A stretch of DNA of 64,000 nt from the NCBI GenBank assembly GCA_023453025.1, contig JAEXUD010000066.1:62001-126000 (forward strand), in the 5' to 3' direction. The stretch is from Bacillota bacterium. GTDB lineage: Bacteria; Bacillota; Clostridia; Tissierellales; Sedimentibacteraceae. The translations under genes and the position numbers were made by a program. Below, piece by piece: positions 1 to 9,688 of this stretch; positions within the stretch are counted from its first letter, which is position 1; each line of letters starts with the position of its first letter. The notes beneath the pieces were generated by a model that saw nothing but the letters and a program-made list of their open reading frames with translations, was not told the DNA's origin and did no database searches.

Positions 1-180
1 TACATCATCATCTTTTGCAATACTCTGCACAGCAGCTTTATGATATATTGGAATATCTGATGTCGCTTTAACTGTAAAGGTTTTACCATTGACTATGAAT
101 GAAATATCTTCACCGGCTACTACTTTATTGGTAACCGTCACAACTGTATCATTTTCATGCATTATTACTGCATTAATCAT
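1..180 (-). CDS. UxaA-type SAF-domain hydrolase, N-terminal part (cut by window edge)
   Basis: The reading frame starts at ATG 180 and runs off the window, leaving 60 codons. The translation (MINAVIMHENDTVV..., then VVAGEDI and VNGKTFTVKA) resembles the small SAF domain of the UxaA/altronate dehydratase family, where it sits before or beside the iron-sulfur lyase part. An AAGGAGG site lies about 7 bases upstream of the ATG. The substrate cannot be told: UxaA homologues act on altronate, galactarate, sulfolactate and other hydroxyacids. A sigma-54-type promoter lies 70-90 bases upstream. The family call rests on N-terminal sequence only. Confidence 0.65.
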   Translation of the reverse strand, partial: MINAVIMHENDTVVTVTNKVVAGEDISFIVNGKTFTVKATSDIPIYHKAAVQSIAKDDDV

Positions 181-252
181 TTTGTTCCTCCTTGTATTGT
201 ATAAATTTACTTCCTTTATGTTTAATAAATATTTACTATACTATAAAGTATA

Positions 253-269
253 AGCAAAATACATGCCAA
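253..269 (-). promoter_or_regulatory. Candidate sigma-54 (-24/-12) promoter
   Basis: Read on the minus strand, TTGGCA (264-269) and TTGCT (253-257) hold the GG and GC doublets 12 bases apart, matching the TGGCAC-N5-TTGCW consensus of RpoN promoters. The start of the UxaA-type gene is about 70 bases downstream. No activator gene is visible in the window. Confidence 0.6.
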
Positions 270-530
270 CTATAAAAAATAGATATAATTATATCATACA
301 TTGTTGCCAATACAATGTCCTTAATAATTTTCACAGCACAAATTATTGTAATATTAAATATAATTCAAAAATAACCTCTAAAGCAAATGTCAAATCTATT
401 CTTTTTCATTGAATAAAAAGGTTTTAATTTCATTTATGAAATTTTTATTTCATTTGTAAACCATTTACATACTGCTACTGTTAACTATTTGTCACATGAA
501 CATAATCTAATCCTTTTATTAGATTTAAAA

Positions 531-576
531 CAAACAGTTCATAAATGAAATTCGCATTTCATTTATGAACTGTTTG
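531..576. repeat. Perfect 21-bp inverted repeat with 4-base loop
   Basis: The arms 531-551 and 556-576 are perfectly complementary around the loop TCGC. On the minus strand the hairpin is followed by TTTT, so it may terminate buk transcription. Its core, ATTTCATTTATGAA, recurs in imperfect form at about 428-460. It could therefore instead be an upstream activator site for the sigma-54 promoter at 253-269. The rest of 181-669 is A+T-rich and shows no gene. Confidence 0.7.
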
Positions 577-669
577 CTTGCTTTATATTATTGACTACAT
601 GAATATAATCTGCTTTTTTCACTTATAATTAAAAAGGCAGTAGAGCAAGCTTCTCTAATACCTTGTATT

Positions 670-1731
670 CTATTCTGTATATTCTATAAACTTCTCTTGT
701 CCTTTAAGCACTCTAAGTGCACCTAAGGCAAGAGACTCCATTTCATTTTCGCCTGCCATTATTTCTACAGGTGCAATAAATTCAACCCTTTCTCTGATCA
801 TATCAGTCATAAGCTTTGAATAGGCAATGCCACCTGTTAATATGATTAAATCAATCTTGCCTTTTAATACTGTTGACAGCTCTCCGATGCCTTTTGCTAT
901 CTGATATGCCATAGCTTCATATACTATTCTTGCTTCTTCATTTCCTTCACAAATCATTTTTTCAACTTCTCTTGCATCAACAATTCCAAGGTATGCTTTT
1001 AACCCTCCTTTACCGCTGAGCATTTTTTTAATTGAAGCATAATCATACTCACCTGAAAAGCACAAGTCCACAAGAGCTCTACAAGAAACTCTGCCTGACC
1101 TTTCAGGGGAAAAAGGTCCCTCGTCGTCGGCTATAACATCTACCAGCCTACCCTGTTCATGTGCATTTATTGAAATTCCACCGCCCATATGAGCAACAAC
1201 AAAATTCATGCTTTTATAATCTCTTCCATGCATTTTAGCTGCCTTCATTGCCATTGCACGAGTATTCAATACATGGCTGGTGCTTATTCTTGGTAGTACA
1301 GGCATTCCTGATATTCGTGCAATCGAATTTAACTCGTCAACCTTCACCGAATCATAAATATATGCTGCTTTACCAATATAATTTGCAATTTCATAGGCGA
1401 TTAATGCTCCAAGATTGGAGGCATGCTCTTGTATGGGATTATTTCTTAATCTGTTAACCATTAAATCATTAACCCTGTATGCCCCTGCTTTAACCGGAGG
1501 AAGCATTCCACCTCTGCCAACAACTGCATCAAGATTATTTAAATCATAACCATTCTCCTTAAGAAAATTACAAACAACGTCTTTTCTCATTTCAAACTGG
1601 TCAATAATCTTTTCGTATTTATCTATTTCTTCAACAGGATGATCCAATGACTTAACTATTATTTCTCGCTCATCTTCATATAACGCAATCTTCGTTGATG
1701 TTGAACCCGGATTTATTGCCAATATAAACAC
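670..1731 (-). CDS. buk: Butyrate kinase
   Basis: A 353-residue acetokinase-family protein that interconverts butyryl phosphate plus ADP and butyrate plus ATP, the last step of butyrate formation (or the first step of branched/short-chain acid activation). The N-terminal phosphate-binding motif NPGSTSTK (residues 7-14), the HMGGGISINAH segment near 180, DDEGPFSPERSG near 202 and LTGGIAYS near 300 are typical. The start is GTG 1731, chosen because AGGAGG lies 8 bases upstream. It follows ptb with a 2-base gap, so the two are translationally linked. Length is normal for Buk. Confidence 0.95.
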   Translation of the reverse strand: MFILAINPGSTSTKIALYEDEREIIVKSLDHPVEEIDKYEKIIDQFEMRKDVVCNFLKENGYDLNNLDAVVGRGGMLPPVKAGAYRVNDLMVNRLRNNPIQEHASNLGALIAYEIANYIGKAAYIYDSVKVDELNSIARISGMPVLPRISTSHVLNTRAMAMKAAKMHGRDYKSMNFVVAHMGGGISINAHEQGRLVDVIADDEGPFSPERSGRVSCRALVDLCFSGEYDYASIKKMLSGKGGLKAYLGIVDAREVEKMICEGNEEARIVYEAMAYQIAKGIGELSTVLKGKIDLIILTGGIAYSKLMTDMIRERVEFIAPVEIMAGENEMESLALGALRVLKGQEKFIEYTE

Positions 1732-1733
1732 TG

Positions 1734-2648
1734 TTATTTCCTCCTACTTACTGCTGATGCAGATAATACTAATGATAAATATTTTTCTTCAAATGTTGCT
1801 CCTCTAGAGGTTAATGCAATAGGCACCTTAGCTCCAATAATTATTCCCGCCATTTTTGCTCCTGCTGTTTCTGTTAATACTTTACCTAAAATATTTCCTG
1901 CAGTAATATTAGGAACTATTAGGATATCTGCATCTCCTGCAACTGGACTTTCATATTCCTTTATTCTTGCCGCTTCACTGCTGATGGACAAATCGTATGA
2001 TATGGGACCTTCAACTACGCAATCCTTAATATCTCCAGATAAGTTCATTTTCTTAAGCAAATCTGCATCTACAGTTTCAGGCATTTTAGGATTCAGCTTT
2101 TCAACTGCAGCTAAAATAGAAACCTTAGGTTTTTCATAGCCAAATGCTTTAAAAACCCCTACTGCGTTCTCAATTATTTCCTTCTTTTCTTCAAGATTTG
2201 GATACATCATCATCCCACCATCCGTAGTAGCAATTAGCTTTTTATATGAAGGAATCTCGTTAATTGCAACATGAGACATAATTCCTCCAGTTCCAAGGCC
2301 TTTCTCTTTATTAACAACCTTTCTAAGCAAATCTGCTGTTTGAATTTTTCCTTTCATAATAAAGTCAGCCTTATTTTCTTTTATAAGTTCTACTACCTTT
2401 TCTGCAGATTCATTATCATCGACTGTATTTATAATTTTATTACAATCATACTCCAAGTTTAATTTCTTTAAAATTTCACATATTTTAATTTTGTCCCCAA
2501 CCAATATTGGATCAACTATTTTATCCGCTTTTGCTTTGAATACAGCCTCTAAGGTATGTTCATCATGAGCAGCAGCAACTGCAACTATTTTTATGAAATC
2601 ATTGTTTTGAACTTTAGATATTAACTCATTAAAATTTTTTAGCACCAT
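1734..2648 (-). CDS. ptb: Phosphate butyryltransferase
   Basis: A 304-residue member of the phosphate acetyl/butyryltransferase family; it converts butyryl-CoA plus phosphate to butyryl phosphate and CoA. Family signatures include the HDEHTLEAV region near residue 28, ATTDGGMMMYPN near 141, and the C-terminal GDADILIVPNITAGN segment. ATG 2648 is preceded by AAGGAGGGATATT. It is first in the ptb-buk operon, and a sigma-54-type promoter lies 25-40 bases upstream. Bacillus bkd operons with ptb and buk are also sigma-54 dependent (established knowledge). A role in branched-chain acyl-CoA disposal is therefore as possible as butyrate fermentation. Confidence 0.95.
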   Translation of the reverse strand: MVLKNFNELISKVQNNDFIKIVAVAAAHDEHTLEAVFKAKADKIVDPILVGDKIKICEILKKLNLEYDCNKIINTVDDNESAEKVVELIKENKADFIMKGKIQTADLLRKVVNKEKGLGTGGIMSHVAINEIPSYKKLIATTDGGMMMYPNLEEKKEIIENAVGVFKAFGYEKPKVSILAAVEKLNPKMPETVDADLLKKMNLSGDIKDCVVEGPISYDLSISSEAARIKEYESPVAGDADILIVPNITAGNILGKVLTETAGAKMAGIIIGAKVPIALTSRGATFEEKYLSLVLSASAVSRRK

Positions 2649-2672
2649 AATATCCCTCCTTACTTAACGTTA

Positions 2673-2688
2673 TGCAACATTCATGCCA
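2673..2688 (-). promoter_or_regulatory. Candidate sigma-54 promoter of ptb-buk
   Basis: On the minus strand TGGCA (2684-2688), five bases and TTGCA (2673-2677) give the -24/-12 arrangement with GG and GC 12 bases apart. It lies 25 bases from the ptb start. Upstream, 2700-2970 holds no convincing gene. Two near-direct repeats of TTTGTAATT at about 2873-2902 could serve as activator sites; that is inference. Confidence 0.65.
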
Positions 2689-2970
2689 AAGCAATGAAAA
2701 ATTTAAGAATCTGTCAATGTATTGTAAGAACTATGGCGAACCTTTTATTTTAAAGTTCATCCCCGGAGTTCATTAAACCAACAGTAAGGAACCATGATGT
2801 CTGTATTTAAAAAAGATCTTGTAAAGATAAAACATTTCATTTCAGATGAAGTACCCTTGCATGTAATCAGATTTGTAATTTGCAATCACCTGTTTGTAAT
2901 TGGGCACTCCAAAATATTTATAATATCAGGAGGTGCCTATAAGCCGTGCGGTATATTTTGGTTCTCCGGC

Positions 2971-4317
2971 TCATTTTACTCTTCTTCCTTGAACCCACAC
3001 TTCTTTTATATTAGAAGATTCTGATAACAGCAGTATCTTATGAAGCAAATCTTCAGGATTTTTTTCCTTGTAAAACCTCGGTATATTTTTTTCTGTGTCT
3101 ATTATTTGCACATCAAATAAATAACCCCTTTCAAGCTTTCCTATCGGTAAATTCAGTGCTATACCACCGGCTGCTGTAGCAGCGTAAAAAGCATTATTAA
3201 TGGTTATGGCAGAGCAGGGTCTGCCTCTTTCATCACGAGGCAGTGAAGGGTTTACACCTTCTTGCAGCATTCTTGAAGATATCACAGCCTGTCTTATGGA
3301 TTGATACATGCTTGGGCTGTATCCTCCTGATATATCTGTTGCAATTCCTATATTAACACCCTTATCTCTAAAGTTTTTGAATGGTAATACAGAATTTGCA
3401 AAATAAGCATTTGACAACGGGCTATGTGCTATACTGGCTTTTTTATCAGCTATAATCTTTAAATCATCAGCTTCTAAAAACGGAGCATGTGCAATAACCG
3501 TTTTCTTGGTTATCAACCCGAAATCATCCAATGCTTTTGTATCATTCACACCGTACTTTTCTTTAACAAATTGATGTGCCCAGTCGCTTTCACTGCAGTG
3601 TGTTTGCACATGAGCATCGTACTTCTCTGCCAGCATGCCTAATCCCGCCAAAGCTTCAGGAGTACAGCTTGGGATAAATCTTGGTGTTATAACAGGATAA
3701 ACCTTCTGTCTGTATAAACCTTGCATTTCTAATACTTCGTTTATGAACTTTTCTGTTTCGCAAACAGCTTCCTCGGGAGAAGCATCTCTATAAAATTCTA
3801 AATTACTGTTTGGGTCATCCATTACAACCTTTCCGACTAAACCGCGTTGTCCTGCCTCTCCGCATAAGCCCGCCAATAATACAGATGATTCTCTGTCTGT
3901 TGTAGCAAAATACATTGCTGTAGTTGTGCCGTGTTTTAGTGTGGTATTAATAATGTCCCGATATATTTTATCTGCAAATACCAAATTTTTAAACTTTGAT
4001 TCCAAAGGAAATGTATATTCACCAAGCCATGTTTCAAGGGGTCTGTCTAAGGCAGTGCCTGCCTGCGGCCATTGTGAAGCGTGAATATGCAAATCCACAA
4101 AACCCGGAATCATAATTTCTGAATCAGAAAGCGTTCTTAATTTTCCGCTCTTCAGATACATAAGTCTGACTGAGTCGTAATCTTTATGCCCCTCTTCGTA
4201 GACTTCCTCGATATAGCCTTCATTATTTATACAAAATATACCGTTATTAACATATTTTATTTCGTTGATATCTATACTAAAAAAAGCATCTCCCCGGATA
4301 GCTGTACTGCTAAGCAT
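2971..4317 (-). CDS. guaD: Guanine deaminase (amidohydrolase family)
   Basis: A 448-residue zinc amidohydrolase of the TRZ/ATZ type; GuaD deaminates guanine to xanthine in purine breakdown. Zinc ligands appear as PGFVDLHIHASQ (H77, H79), QTHCSE (H240), IAHAP (H277) and TDISGGYSPSM (D328). The ALDRPLETWLGEYTFPLE segment is characteristic of GuaD. The start ATG 4317 has GGGAGG 8 bases upstream; the frame is open for 20 more residues, but those lack a ribosome site. It is a single gene between ptb-buk and the ABC operon, with no visible regulator. Other aminohydrolases of the family are a less likely alternative. Confidence 0.85.
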   Translation of the reverse strand: MLSSTAIRGDAFFSIDINEIKYVNNGIFCINNEGYIEEVYEEGHKDYDSVRLMYLKSGKLRTLSDSEIMIPGFVDLHIHASQWPQAGTALDRPLETWLGEYTFPLESKFKNLVFADKIYRDIINTTLKHGTTTAMYFATTDRESSVLLAGLCGEAGQRGLVGKVVMDDPNSNLEFYRDASPEEAVCETEKFINEVLEMQGLYRQKVYPVITPRFIPSCTPEALAGLGMLAEKYDAHVQTHCSESDWAHQFVKEKYGVNDTKALDDFGLITKKTVIAHAPFLEADDLKIIADKKASIAHSPLSNAYFANSVLPFKNFRDKGVNIGIATDISGGYSPSMYQSIRQAVISSRMLQEGVNPSLPRDERGRPCSAITINNAFYAATAAGGIALNLPIGKLERGYLFDVQIIDTEKNIPRFYKEKNPEDLLHKILLLSESSNIKEVWVQGRRVK

Positions 4318-4500
4318 GATTTGTCCTCCCACATGTCTTAGTATTTTAAACATCTTATAATGTATTTCAAAAATCAAGATTTTGTCTTGCTCATCTGATA
4401 ATTTATTATTTTAATAACTATATTACAGCCATAAATAAATGTCAACAAAACTTGAAATGTAAAAGATACATAAGAAGCATCCGAGACATGTGAAAGTAAT

Positions 4501-6249
4501 CTATGCCTGAACTTGTGCGCGGATTCTCCAGCTTTTTGCCTGCTGGCGACGCTGCCAGAGGTTTCTGTACTGCCCCTCCCTGGCGAGAAGCTCCTCATGA
4601 GTGCCCCGCTGGGCAATACGCCCATCGTCAATAACCAGAATCTGGTCGGCACGCTTGATGGTAGACAGCCTGTGTGCTATGATAATCAGCGTTTTGTCGC
4701 GAACAAGCTCATTAATGGCTTCCTGTATGTATTTTTCATTATCCGGGTCAACACTTGCCGTTGCCTCATCCAGCAGGACAATCGGCGCATTCTTAAGGAT
4801 AGCACGGGCAATGGATATCCTCTGCTTTTCACCGCCTGAAAGTGTTGAGCCGCCCTCGCCGACCACCGTATCATATCCATCCGGCAGTGCCGCGATGAAG
4901 TCATGGCAGCGAGCCTTTTTCGCGGCGGCTATAATCTCCTCACGGGTTGCGTCCGGGCTTCCAAAACGAATATTGTTTTCAATCGTGTCGTGGAACAGAT
5001 ACACGCGCTGAAATACCATGCTGACATGGCGCAGCAAGCTGTCGCAGGTCATTTCCCGCACATCAACACCGCCGATTTTTATGCTTCCCTTTTGTGCGTC
5101 CCAGAACCGCACAATCAGATTGGCGATGGTGGTTTTTCCTGAGCCGGATGCACCGACAAGCGCCGTCATGCTCCTCTCTTTTGCAGTGAAAGTAATGTCT
5201 TTCAGTGTTTCTTTGTCTTCATAGCTGAAGGTAACATTCTCAAAGCCGATATCAAAGGAATCAAGTGAAATATCCTTTCCGTCCGCATCGATAATCGGAA
5301 CCTCTTTCAGCTTCTCATAGCGGTCAAGCCCCGCTTCCATTACGCGCATCATAGCTGCGCCGGTAGCAAGACCCATAGCAGGCTGATAAATCCTAAAAAT
5401 GAACAGCGTGACCATCACCACCACAGGCAAACTCATTTCGCCGTTGAAGAACTGCCAGAACGATAGAAACAGAACCACCGCAATAGAAAACGCATAGCAA
5501 TTCAGATAACGTGTGACCGGCTTCACCATATTGTGTTCAAATTCAATTGCATGGCGGCGGTTATCATCTATGGCTCTGTCAATGCGTTTGGCAGCACTTC
5601 CCGACATGCGCAGCGCCTTGATTACGGAAATTCCTTCCGTGTATTCCAGGACAGCCCCCGTAGTTTTTGCCGCTTCCTCCTGCCGGATTTTCGCCTGACG
5701 CTTGGTTACCTTCTCCATAGCATTAAACGCAGCAAGCGCAAGGACACACCCGACGATGGACGCAATTGCCACACGCCAGTCCACCCACAGCAGAAAAGCA
5801 CAGGCGATAATGATGGAGATCAGTCCGGATATCACATCATCAAGCTTCATCATGCCGTAGTCCTCCGCAAAGCTCAGGTCGCCGGTAATGACGCTCGTCA
5901 CATTACCGATGTTACCGTCAGTAAAGTAACTCATCGGAAACCTCTTGAATAAATCGCCTATCTTAACTCTTTCGCGGGCGGCGACACGGCAGGCCGCATC
6001 ACCTTGCAGCCGCACAAAGCTGTAGCGCAGAATCCACCGAACAGCAAGAGATGCAAAAACCATGAAAAATATTGTCCAAGCATAAGCGGATGTGAGAGTA
6101 TGATCCGTGATTTTAATGATTACCAGCAGAGCAGCATAAACCGGAAAATTGGCTAATATTCCTTCCACAAAGCTGATAATAGCAGATACTTTGAGTTTCC
6201 AGGCATCCTTACCGGAAAAGCGCAGCAGGCGCGAAATAAATTTAAGCAT
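4501..6249 (-). CDS. ABC half-transporter, membrane plus ATPase (second of pair)
   Basis: A 582-residue fused protein with an ABC exporter-type membrane domain (about 1-310, six predicted segments) and an ATPase domain. It has Walker A GASGSGKTT near residue 366, signature LSGGEKQR, and Walker B VLLDEATASVD with catalytic Glu. The best-known pairs encoded beside siderophore or peptide importers are YbtP/YbtQ and IrtA/IrtB, which have an exporter fold but import metallophores (established knowledge). Applying that here is inference. ATG 6249 has GGAGG 8 bases upstream; a GTG three codons earlier overlaps that site. It overlaps its partner by 8 bases and is last in a seven-gene operon. Confidence 0.85.
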   Translation of the reverse strand: MLKFISRLLRFSGKDAWKLKVSAIISFVEGILANFPVYAALLVIIKITDHTLTSAYAWTIFFMVFASLAVRWILRYSFVRLQGDAACRVAARERVKIGDLFKRFPMSYFTDGNIGNVTSVITGDLSFAEDYGMMKLDDVISGLISIIIACAFLLWVDWRVAIASIVGCVLALAAFNAMEKVTKRQAKIRQEEAAKTTGAVLEYTEGISVIKALRMSGSAAKRIDRAIDDNRRHAIEFEHNMVKPVTRYLNCYAFSIAVVLFLSFWQFFNGEMSLPVVVMVTLFIFRIYQPAMGLATGAAMMRVMEAGLDRYEKLKEVPIIDADGKDISLDSFDIGFENVTFSYEDKETLKDITFTAKERSMTALVGASGSGKTTIANLIVRFWDAQKGSIKIGGVDVREMTCDSLLRHVSMVFQRVYLFHDTIENNIRFGSPDATREEIIAAAKKARCHDFIAALPDGYDTVVGEGGSTLSGGEKQRISIARAILKNAPIVLLDEATASVDPDNEKYIQEAINELVRDKTLIIIAHRLSTIKRADQILVIDDGRIAQRGTHEELLAREGQYRNLWQRRQQAKSWRIRAQVQA

Positions 6250-7987
6250 ATTGGACACCTCCTATATCCCAGTCCATTGACTCCATGTGTGCGTCCCACA
6301 GCTTTTTATACAGCGGGGAGTGCGCGATAAGTTCGGAATGCTTCCCTTGCTCAGCTACATGACCGTTTTCCAGCAGGACGATGTTGTCGGCATCTATAAT
6401 CGTCGAAAGCCGATGAGCCACAATAATGACGGTCTTGCCGGCAATGAGCCTTGAGAGCGCTTCCTGTATTTTGTCCTCGTTTTCAGGATCGGCAAAGCTG
6501 GTCGCCTCGTCGAGGATAACGACCGGTGCGTTTTTCAGCATGGCGCGGGCGATACAAATCCTCTGCTTTTGGCCGCCGGACAGCTTGTCGCCCGAGGATC
6601 CGACTATTGTATGATAACCCTCCGACATCTCCTGAATAAACTCGTGGCACTGGGCGAGTTTGGCCATTTCAACTACTTCCTCGTCGGTAGCGCTCGGCTT
6701 TGCGAAGCGTATGTTTTCCATCACCGAGGCATTGAACAGGAAATTGTCCTGGGAAACATAGCTGATTTTATCCATCAGCGCTTCGGACTTAATATCACGT
6801 ATATCTGTGCCTCCGATTTTTACAGCGCCCTCACCCACATCCCAGAAGCGCATGATGAGTTTTGCCAGTGTGCTTTTTCCCGCACCGGATTCGCCGATTA
6901 AAGCGGTAACGGAATTCTCGGGCATAGATAAAGACAAATTTTTAATGACATCGGTATCGTCATAGGCAAATGTAACGTTTTGAAAAACGACGTCATGCCT
7001 CTTTGGTGCGGGCATTGCCCCCTCCGGCATATCGGGTATTTCAAGCATCCCTTCGATTCTGGCAGACTTGTATTTCAGCTGCGGAAACTGCGGAATAAAA
7101 TTAATCAGCCGCATGGCCGGTATACCGGCGCTCATTCCAAGTAACAATGACAGCACGAAGGTAGACAGCTCCAGCGTCCCTCCCAGGTACAGCCAAATCC
7201 CTGCAGGCAGCATAACAAGCAGCGCGGCGGGAAGCAGGATTGTATAGCTTGTCATGTATATAAAGGAAGCTTTGTACCATGCAATCGTATTGTCGCGGTA
7301 ATTGTCGGCGGCATCGCTGTACTTTTTGAAGGATCGGCTCTGCTGCCCAAATACCTTGATGACCTCCATGCCGGAAATGTACTCAATAATCGTACTCGTC
7401 ATTTTTTCATTGGCGGCATACCACGAATGCATACGCTTGAACCCGTCCACCATCATGAACACCACCGGGATCATTCCAAGGAGGATTGTAGCCAGCGCCG
7501 CAAGCGCCATGCGCCAATCCACAACAAACATCGTGAACAGCACTATTCCGAAGGTAAATAGATTCGCAAATCCCTCAGGTATGGCATGGGCGAGAATCAG
7601 CTCCATTTCCTCGATGTTTTCAACAAAGTTTTTTTTCGCTGCGCCCGTACCATAAGATTGAATGTCACCCATGGACATCTTCAGCATTTTATCAGCTACG
7701 CGCCGGCGCATTCCGGCAAGAGTATGGTATGCCAGCTTGTGAGATGCATCAAGCCCCATACCGTTCAGTTGGTTTTTCAGCAGCAGACAAATAAATATTC
7801 CTGCTGCCATAGAAAACAGCCAGGGCAGCGAGGGAGTGCTGTCTCCCAAGAACCCATTCAGCACTAAGCTGACGATAAAGAACGGTGCAACCGAAAACAG
7901 CACCGACAAGGTCAAAAATAGAATAGCCTTGGTCATAAGCGGTTTTTTGTCGCCCGCATAAGACAATACACGTAAGTAATCTTTCAT
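6242..7987 (-). CDS. ABC half-transporter, membrane plus ATPase (first of pair)
   Basis: A 581-residue partner of the next gene: membrane domain about residues 1-320, ATPase with Walker A GESGAGKST, signature LSGGQKQR and Walker B VVILDEATSFADPENED. The two probably form a heterodimer. The start ATG 7987 follows GAAAGGAG. It is 28 bases after the lipoprotein gene, so it belongs to the same transcript as the Opp/Nik-type importer. The mix of both ABC types in one operon is what points to metallophore handling. A drug or peptide exporter remains possible. Confidence 0.85.
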   Translation of the reverse strand: MKDYLRVLSYAGDKKPLMTKAILFLTLSVLFSVAPFFIVSLVLNGFLGDSTPSLPWLFSMAAGIFICLLLKNQLNGMGLDASHKLAYHTLAGMRRRVADKMLKMSMGDIQSYGTGAAKKNFVENIEEMELILAHAIPEGFANLFTFGIVLFTMFVVDWRMALAALATILLGMIPVVFMMVDGFKRMHSWYAANEKMTSTIIEYISGMEVIKVFGQQSRSFKKYSDAADNYRDNTIAWYKASFIYMTSYTILLPAALLVMLPAGIWLYLGGTLELSTFVLSLLLGMSAGIPAMRLINFIPQFPQLKYKSARIEGMLEIPDMPEGAMPAPKRHDVVFQNVTFAYDDTDVIKNLSLSMPENSVTALIGESGAGKSTLAKLIMRFWDVGEGAVKIGGTDIRDIKSEALMDKISYVSQDNFLFNASVMENIRFAKPSATDEEVVEMAKLAQCHEFIQEMSEGYHTIVGSSGDKLSGGQKQRICIARAMLKNAPVVILDEATSFADPENEDKIQEALSRLIAGKTVIIVAHRLSTIIDADNIVLLENGHVAEQGKHSELIAHSPLYKKLWDAHMESMDWDIGGVQYA

Positions 7988-8015
7988 AATACTCCTTTCT
8001 TAGGCAGCAACCTGC

Positions 8016-9638
8016 TTATTTTATTTTGATAGACGCAACCTCGACTTGCACAAGCTGACCGCCGAAGGAATAATCCTCAATTTTCTCCTCGTTCCACACC
8101 GCAAGCTCCTTGGTATAGGAAATCGGAATCATCATCGCGTTGTCATTTATCTCGCGCAAAACAGTATCATACGTCGCCTGGATCTTAGCCTCGTCCGCTG
8201 TGCGAAGCAGTTCATTCATCATATCACCCGCGTTCGGAACAAAGGTCAGCACCTTGCCCGCAACGAAATCAGATACCATTGCAGGGTTCATCAGATGTAT
8301 AAAGACATATGGATCGCCGTTCATCAGACCGTAGGTTCTCGAAAGCGCAATGTCGAAATCGTACATTGTCTCGCTATAGAACCCCATCATATCCATGCCG
8401 ATGACAGTAATTTCCATACCGATCTTCTTCAAATCATCGGCGATTGTCAGCGCAAGATCGTCAATCAGAGCAACGCCGGTTATATAGATCATTTCACCCT
8501 CGAGCTTTATACCGTTCTTTTCGCGAATTCCGTCTCCATCAAAGTCAATCCATCCATCTGCTTCAAGAACCGCAATTGCCTTCACGGGATCGTAATCTCG
8601 TGTTTCCACGTCAACGTCGCAGTATGGCAGGGAGCGCGGGAACAGCGTATCTGCTTTTGTTTCCAGTCCGGAAAAAAGATTGTCGCAGATTCGCTGTTTG
8701 TCAATAGCATAGTTTGCCGCCAGGCGAACACTATGCTCGTTCCACGGTGCTTTAGTCACATTGAATCCGATGTTGCGCGTGGTTGATACTACTTCAGATA
8801 CCGCCACGCCAAAACCGGGCGCATCTTTCAGCTCTTTATATGCATCATAAGAAATTTTTTCCGCACCGACAATCAAATCTATTTCTCCGTTGCGGAGCGC
8901 AAGCTGTTTCGCATCGTTGTCGGGAATCACCTTTACATAGAATTTTTCGAGCGCAGGTTCTTCCCCGTGGTAGTACGGATTGCGCACAAAGGTGTATGTA
9001 ATGCCATCCGTTTCTCCTGCGTACATATACGCACCCGTGCCATAGGTTGCGGTCTTTGCCGACTCGCTTGGTTTTCCATCCGCACCCCTGCCATTCGGCG
9101 ACGCAATCGCAAGCGGGTTGTACATTGCAAAATCTCTGAGTGCCCCATAATAAGGATTGATGAGCCTTACTTCAAGCGTTACATCGTCCAATGCGGTTAT
9201 TGTTTCAAACAGCATCGATACGGTGCCGTAGCTTCCATTGTACATTCCTAAAATACCCGGAACAGCCTCAAGGCTTTGCTTAACCGCTTCTGCATCGCAG
9301 TCCGTGCCGTCGGAGAATTTTACGCCAGACTTAAGATGGAACGTATAGATAAGTCCATCGTCGGAAACATCCCACGATTCGGCGAGCCCGGGAACAATAG
9401 CACTGTCTTCATATTTGACAAGCGTTTCATAGAAATTCGGCAGATAATACATTGCACTGTAATTTGTACTGTAATCCGGGGTCAGGGCAGGATAAAAGCC
9501 GCCGCTGAAATCCCAGCTTTCGCAAAAGGTAAGCTCATTTGTCTGAGATGAACCATCGGACTGCTGCGCTGAACAACCTGTCAAGGCCGCAAGAAGCAAC
9601 GCCGAAGCAATAAAAATCAAAAATATTTTTTTGAACAT
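8016..9638 (-). CDS. Extracellular solute-binding lipoprotein, family 5 (Opp/Nik type)
   Basis: A 540-residue SBP_bac_5 protein. Signal peptide MFKKIFLIFIASALLL ends in the lipobox LTGC (Cys22), so the protein is anchored on the outer face of the membrane. Internal segments such as LAESWDVSDDGLIYTFHLKSGVKFSDGT are diagnostic of the family, which binds oligopeptides, nickel, heme or metallophores. ATG 9638 is used because AAGGAGA lies about 8 bases upstream; 18 further in-frame codons have no ribosome site. It lies fifth in the operon, after both ATPases, which is less usual than first place. The ligand is unknown; the operator upstream suggests a metal complex. Confidence 0.9.
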   Translation of the reverse strand: MFKKIFLIFIASALLLAALTGCSAQQSDGSSQTNELTFCESWDFSGGFYPALTPDYSTNYSAMYYLPNFYETLVKYEDSAIVPGLAESWDVSDDGLIYTFHLKSGVKFSDGTDCDAEAVKQSLEAVPGILGMYNGSYGTVSMLFETITALDDVTLEVRLINPYYGALRDFAMYNPLAIASPNGRGADGKPSESAKTATYGTGAYMYAGETDGITYTFVRNPYYHGEEPALEKFYVKVIPDNDAKQLALRNGEIDLIVGAEKISYDAYKELKDAPGFGVAVSEVVSTTRNIGFNVTKAPWNEHSVRLAANYAIDKQRICDNLFSGLETKADTLFPRSLPYCDVDVETRDYDPVKAIAVLEADGWIDFDGDGIREKNGIKLEGEMIYITGVALIDDLALTIADDLKKIGMEITVIGMDMMGFYSETMYDFDIALSRTYGLMNGDPYVFIHLMNPAMVSDFVAGKVLTFVPNAGDMMNELLRTADEAKIQATYDTVLREINDNAMMIPISYTKELAVWNEEKIEDYSFGGQLVQVEVASIKIK

Positions 9639-9688
9639 AATTCTTCTCCTTTTAGTTTTTGTATGAAACGAGGCTTGCAGCCTCATAA

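Noticed and set aside
2794..3024. + strand frame upstream of ptb
   Set aside because: No ribosome site, no family resemblance, and it overlaps the 3' end of guaD.
8046..8786. Long + strand frame (246 codons) opposite the first importer lipoprotein gene
   Set aside because: Antisense to a complete SBP_bac_5 gene with lipobox and ribosome site. The translation shows no family features.
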